This document shows positions 59,654 to 64,000 of a stretch of 64,000 bases of DNA, piece after piece; the stretch's first letter is position 1; each line of letters starts with the position of its first letter. Origin of the DNA: Bathynomus jamesi (lineage: Eukaryota; Arthropoda; Malacostraca; Isopoda; Cirolanidae). The DNA lies in contig JAJOZX010006146.1 of assembly GCA_023014485.1 (NCBI GenBank), forward strand, positions 213,370-277,369, written 5' to 3'. Under the pieces are notes generated by a model. That model was given only the letters and a program-made list of their open reading frames with translations. It made no database searches and was not told the DNA's origin. A program made the position numbers and the translations under genes.

Positions 59654-61566
59654 ATGCCACACACCTTCACACATGCCGAATATGCAGATCTGGTGTATGT
59701 GTACGGTTTTTGCGATGGGAGTACAACAGCTGCTGTTGCAGAATACCGTCGACGGTTTCCGAACCGCAGAATTCCGGATCGAAGAGTGTTTACCAGGGTT
59801 TTCAACACATTGCGTGAGATTGGTACACTTCCCAGCGCTGATGTTTCATCTGAACATGGTCAACAAGATGTGGATGAAGTGGAAAACATTCTTCAGTTGG
59901 TAGAGCGTAGTACTACTACTAGCTCACGAAGCATTTCTACACGTCTCGGTGTACCACACACAAGAGTATGGCGAACATTACGTGAGGAAGGCTTGCATCC
60001 ATATCATGTACAACGTGTACAACGCCTTCAACCAGGAGACGCTGCCACGCGACTGTAATTTTGTCATTGGGTAAATGCTAATCGCCGATTGCTTCGATTA
60101 ATACTGTTCACCGATGAAGCTACTTTCACCCGTGACGGTATTAACAACACTCGTAACTCTCATCGGTGGTTAGACGAAAATCCAAATGTCACTGTGGAAA
60201 CAAATTTTCAACATCGCTTCTAGCCAATGAGTGTTACAGTAAAGGGAACATTGACCGCAAGGTGTGCGCGTGTGCGCGCGCACACGCGTTGTGAAACCCG
60301 CGCACACAGCAAAATAAAATGCGCACAGGCTCAGGCGTATCATAAGTCACGACAGTAAATGAAGTAATTTAAAAAATTTCAGTTTAATGAATTCTATAAT
60401 GAACAAATTAAAACCGCTTGAAAGAAAATCATTTGGACATGCTCATGCGAATTAAAAGTTACCTGAATGATGACGGATGTATTAATCTTCATAGAGTTTA
60501 TTTGGAATGGGCAAATGCTAAAGATCGTAGGGAGAAATCATAATCATACTTAAATGAAAGGCACTTTCATTTAATGTTATTTAATGTTATTTAATGTTTT
60601 GATTATATTTTATTTTATTGAATTTTATTATTTTTTATTTTATTCCTATTTTGTGAATGGATAAAATCATGTATTAATCTCGATAATCTATTTTAAATTG
60701 CTAAATGCTAAAAATTGTTTTGAGAAATGATAACTAAAATAGTAATTTTCAATTAATGTTATTTTTATTTTATGTCTTTATTTTGTTGAGTTTTATTTTA
60801 CTATTTTTTATTTTATTCATATTTTTAGAATGGATAAAATGTTTTCTTTTTTAAGAATATATAATATTGTAAACAGATTTTTAATATCCATTTAATAGTA
60901 CCGTAATGATCAAGCTATCACCTTATGCAAATAATATTTATTAAGTATTTAATGTTTATATATATTTAATTTTGAAGCTAATAGCGCTCAGAAAAGTTTG
61001 CACAATTTTTCACCATGAATCTAAATGTATGCACAACGAAAATTTCTTGCGCACACGGACTAAAAAAAATTAGAGGGAACATTGGTTGCGGTATCATCGA
61101 TGATCAGCTGATTGGCCCTGTTACTTTAGAGAATCGTCTTACAGGACAAAGTTACCTAGAATTTCTGCAAAATGAATTGCCAGGACTATTGGAGGATGTT
61201 CCTTTGGCTACACGCGCTGGTATGTACTTTTAGCATGACGGAGCTCCTCCACATTCTACCCGTCTGGTGATGCAATACCTAAATCAAACTTTCCCTGGTC
61301 GATGGATCGGCCGCGGTGGTCCCATTCAATGGCGACCAAGGTCTCCAGACCTCTTTCCGTTAGATTATTGTTTGTGGGGGTAGATGAAAAGTCAAGTTTA
61401 CAAAAGAAAGGTGAATACACGAGACGAATTGCTCGCGCGCATTTTCGATGCTGCTGCCCGCATAAAGGAACGTTAAGATCAACTCAGACGAACAACACGC
61501 GATCTTCGCACACGAGTTGCAAAGTGCATCGAGGTTGACGGTAGGATTTTCGAAAAGGTATTGTAA
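59654..61566 (+). pseudogene. DUF4817-type DDE transposase, interrupted
   Basis: It starts MPHTFTHAEYADLVYVYG with N-terminal helix-turn-helix (AAVAEYRRRFPNRRIPDRRV, SISTRLGVPHTRVWRTL), then a stop near 60058 and LFTDEATFTRDGINNTRNSH with the first aspartate. After the nested insertion: IIDDQLIGPVTLENRLTG, HDGAPPHSTRLVMQYLNQ (second D), then DLFPLDYCLWG (third) and CIEVDGRIFEKVL to the stop at 61564-61566. All catalytic residues are visible, but stops at about 60058, 60221, 61231 and 61381 plus the insertion make it inactive. Confidence 0.9.
60235..61085. mobile_element. Nested insertion in the transposase gene
   Basis: About 850 bp, AT-rich, ending TTAGAGGGAACATTG at 61085. The left junction is near GTTACAGT and the right near GTTGCGGT (6 of 8 identical, a possible worn TSD). 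The left part contains a GC alternating palindrome (60267-60288). No ORF of note; boundaries are approximate. The TTAGAGGGAACATTG end resembles hAT termini. Confidence 0.55.
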
Positions 61567-62214
61567 ACTGTAACAAATTTGTCATTTCTGTATCTGATAA
61601 CATTCAAAATGCAAATGTTTAAACATTAAATGTTAGAAACAGTAATTGGTTTCTCTTTCTTGATTACCATTAACAATGCTTTTGTATTTGTAGATTCAAA
61701 CAGCTCTATCTCCGTAACCATTCAGAATTAGACACATGTTCATATGACTTTTTTTCTCACAATGACGATACTATCACCTCCCGAAGTATTGACCTTTCCT
61801 CCTGAAACACCCTGTATATGGAAAATAATCGAGGGATACCAGACTTTGGAAATGAAGTAAAACCATACTGTACAAATGAAGGAACAGGTGAATTCTGTAC
61901 TATCCCCCTTACGGCTGCAGGACAGGGGACCATGAAAACGAAGATTGAAAATAGTTTGAGGCCCAAAACTCTTCAACATGCTGCCGCCGAAGTTGATGAA
62001 GAACCTTCAGGACACTAACCTGAATAATAGTAATAATAATAATAAGCTATTGTATGTCACTACACCGAGTGGTGGCACTACTGTAGGTATTAGTTGATTC
62101 CATTATTCTACTTAGCTCTTTGATGACATGCCTTCATTACACCTTCAATCAAAATGGCAAAGCTATTCTGGTACATTTACAGTTGATTGGCTTTTTAAAA
62201 TTTCCATATAAACA

Positions 62215-62265
<51 letters not shown>

Positions 62266-62271
<6 letters not shown>

Positions 62272-62860
62272 GTCCCATAAGTCCGGCATCATAGGAAAAA
62301 TTATAAAAAAAGGCAAAACAAAAGCTTTTATTTACAGAACGTGCTATTGTTCCGTAGCCCATTCACAAAATTCCATCCGCCGGTCGGGATCATCTTCGCT
62401 TAATTTCTGTAGGATCTGAAGTTTATATGGATGCCATTTGTGAGCCTGAAGAATGCGATGGATGCTACTTTTCGACACTCCTGTCTCAGCGGACAATCGC
62501 CGAAGAGACTTATTTGGACTTATGTTAAAATGAGCAAGGATAGCAGTCTCTGTATCATCGTCAGTGGACCTCCTTGAAGGTCCACTGCGTGGTTTATCTT
62601 CTATGGATCCTGTTTCCTTAAACTTTGCAACAAGTCTACTAACACAACTCTGCGTTATTGGCTCGCGGTCTGGATGCAGTCTGTTAAATTCAGCAGCGGC
62701 CTCTCTTTGACTCCGATTTCCTATGAGTAGAATTATATGGATTCGTTCTTCCTTGCTCACAGACATTATGGCCTGTAGAAAGAGAAAAATATGAATTATG
62801 GTTTGTAGAAATAGAAAAATATGAATTTCTCCTATGATGCCGGACTTATGGGACACCCTG
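62266..62860 (-). mobile_element. Short Tc1/mariner-type element encoding only a DNA-binding domain
   Basis: TIRs (C/T)AGGGTGTCCCATAAGTCC continuing GGCATCATAGGA, flanked by TA-rich DNA. Total ~595 bp with one ORF spanning most of it. A short direct repeat (AGAAAAATATGAATT) lies between the ORF start and the right TIR. The interval 61815-62265 between this and the previous element contains no gene, only (AAT)n and (TA)n. Confidence 0.85.
62344..62766 (-). CDS. Stand-alone transposase DNA-binding domain (helix-turn-helix)
   Basis: 140 codons without interruption, starting MSVSKEERIHIILLIGNRSQ, with two helix-turn-helix halves (QREAAAEFNRLHPDREPI, SLRRLSAETGVSKSSIHRIL) and an Arg/Pro/Ser linker (DKPRSGPSRRSTDD) as in paired-type Tc1/mariner N-termini. 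It ends CEWATEQ directly before the TIR, where a full transposase would continue into the catalytic domain; that domain is absent. The product could bind the TIRs and interfere with transposition, by analogy with truncated repressor proteins of other DNA transposons; that role is inference. The ATG at 62766 is chosen because upstream codons are TIR sequence. Confidence 0.7.
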   Translation of the reverse strand: MSVSKEERIHIILLIGNRSQREAAAEFNRLHPDREPITQSCVSRLVAKFKETGSIEDKPRSGPSRRSTDDDTETAILAHFNISPNKSLRRLSAETGVSKSSIHRILQAHKWHPYKLQILQKLSEDDPDRRMEFCEWATEQ

Positions 62861-62869
62861 TATATATAT

Positions 62870-63125
62870 ATTTGGAGGAGTGTCGTTGTGTCAATGGTGA
62901 TTGATTCTAGATTGGTGTTGTGAGTTGTTTTTCCATTGGCTGAAGGGAGGTATCTGAATGGCCCTTTAACGTCACTAGGGCATCAGGATGGCTTCGATGC
63001 TTTAGGCAGTAAGCTGTAAAGGGGGTGAATAACGAATGAGGGCTTACGTTATACTTTATTCTATGATTAATGGGGGTAAATGAACCCGCCTAAAGCACGG
63101 GTTTATGCCTGACGGCAAAGGGGTT
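62870..63125. other. No recognisable feature
   Basis: Interval between the short Tc1-type element and the 63134 MITE; no ORF, repeat or RNA motif recognised. Confidence 0.5.
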
Positions 63126-63133
63126 ATGTTTTG

Positions 63134-63614
63134 GGGTCAATCCCAGAATAGGCACCTGATGTACCTCAATCCCAGATGAAGCACCTGCGTTCAACCTCAA
63201 TCCCAGAATAGGCACCTTGCAAGGAATTAAATAAAAAAAACCTGATTACAAAATTTATTGTTTATACAAAGTTTATTACAAATGTAATAAAGGCAAAGTT
63301 ATAAAAGGTTTAAAGTGGTTTAATGAATAAAGAAAAATTTTAGATATTATAAATTCCTGCAATATGAACCCGAATAGCAAAACTAACCAAAAAAGCAGAA
63401 GATATAGCAAAAGATTAGGTTAGGTTAGGTTTTAGGTTAGGTTAGGTTAGGTTAGAGTTGATTTTTTCAAATATTGATAAAAACAATGAAATTATATCTC
63501 TAAAAACTGTTTATATTTTTTTCTCCTCAATCCCAGATTAAGCACCTGTGTTTTGCCTCAATCCCAGATTAAGCACCTAAACATGATTTCAGGTGCCTAT
63601 TCTGGGATTGATCC
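63134..63614. mobile_element. MITE with perfect 8-bp TSD and repeated subterminal motif
   Basis: The ends GGGTCAATCCCAGAATAGG and the inverse of GGATCAATCCCAGAATAGG are flanked by ATGTTTTG at 63126-63133 and 63615-63622, an exact duplication. CTCAATCCCAGA followed by (T/A)(G/T)AAGCACCTG-like text recurs at 63158, 63191, 63526 and 63558. An interstitial (TTAGG)n stretch occupies 63412-63456. No ORF. Confidence 0.85.
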
Positions 63615-63622
63615 ATGTTTTG

Positions 63623-64000
63623 CGTACAGCACGAGTAAGTTCAAGTAAAGGATTCGTTTGTTTGTTTTTTCTGTTTAAGGTGCTTTCAACCCTGCTGGAT
63701 TATTGACACCATTTTTTTTTTTTTTTTTGTAGAGAAAGGTGGTGAAAGAAGTAGTAGAAGAAAGAATATGTTTTTAAAGGATTCATCCTGGGTGTGGTTC
63801 AGCCTTAGCTTTTATAACCTCGGGTCTCGCGCATGCGCCGCATTGGACTCGTGTCTATAAAGTCGAGCGTCCTCTACATTTTCGCGGATAAGGAGCAGTT
63901 TTTCTATAATTATATATATATATAGTATTTCACGATACAGCCTTTCGCGGAGGTCAAGCGCGTGCATTCTCCCCCTGGGGGAAGATGCGTGACTCGTTGA
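63623..64000. other. No recognisable feature
   Basis: A T-run near 63711-63730, a GC-richer segment near 63830 and a short (TA)n near 63912. Nothing supported. Confidence 0.5.

Larger units (their letters stand above)
59389..61814 (+). mobile_element. mariner/Tc1-superfamily element with DUF4817-type transposase
   Basis: TIRs beginning CAGGGT(A/G)TTTCAGGAGGAA extend beyond 100 bp (59389-59510 and 61690-61814), flanked by TA. A fragment of the same family lies at 11795-11868. The transposase is interrupted by a nested insertion ending at 61085. Confidence 0.9.

Overview
The window looks like repeat-dense DNA from a large, AT-rich animal genome, most likely an arthropod. Evidence: spliced and decayed transposase genes, non-LTR, Penelope-like and LTR retroelements, tRNA- and 5S-derived SINE heads, many (TA)n, (CA)n and (AAT)n microsatellites, and interstitial (TTAGG)n, the arthropod telomere unit. 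The jockey-like LINE at 29.7-31.7 kb and 55.3-56.4 kb resembles a family I associate with decapod crustaceans; that is recollection and weak evidence. I see no intact host gene and no prokaryotic feature. Most of what follows is transposon archaeology, supported by terminal inverted repeats (TIRs) and target-site duplications (TSDs) read directly from the sequence.

Layout. 1-650: palindromic MITE-like repeats. 655-4160: hAT-like element with long TIRs and a frameshifted transposase. 4196-8052: BED-finger hAT, split by a 1,010-bp element (6028-7037) with a 9-bp TSD. 8053-23040: a tandemly duplicated unit (mariner, then a two-exon coding fragment, then a LINE fragment). The second mariner is split by hAT-A (11382-21232), whose spliced transposase is split by hAT-B (11656-17974, 8-bp TSD), which itself holds another hAT-like element (12008-14574) and a Tc1 fragment. 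23.3-24.1 kb: MITEs, one with a perfect 8-bp TSD.

24345-39739: about 15.4 kb bounded by 1.3-1.5 kb TIRs and carrying a frameshifted protein-primed family-B DNA polymerase, read here as a decayed Polinton/Maverick-like (adintovirus-related) element invaded by two LINEs. 39740-42820: a ~182-bp satellite array with an inserted MITE. 43.0-43.7 kb: SINE heads. 43863-46400: a Penelope-like element with GIY-YIG domain, hammerhead-like motifs at both ends and an inserted Merlin-like element. 46417-55236: an LTR retrotransposon with ~1.85-kb LTRs and a non-coding, tandem-repeat-filled interior; its 5' LTR holds a Tc1-like element. 55.3-59.3 kb: LINE and SINE fragments and a perfect 47-bp hairpin around a hammerhead-like core. 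59389-61814: a mariner/Tc1-superfamily element with a nested insertion. 62266-62860: a 595-bp relative that keeps only the DNA-binding domain. 63134-63614: a MITE with a perfect 8-bp TSD.

Almost every coding region is broken by frameshifts, stops or insertions. Exceptions are the 140-codon DNA-binding ORF at 62344-62766 and the two-exon fragment at 9363-9702, which read without interruption.
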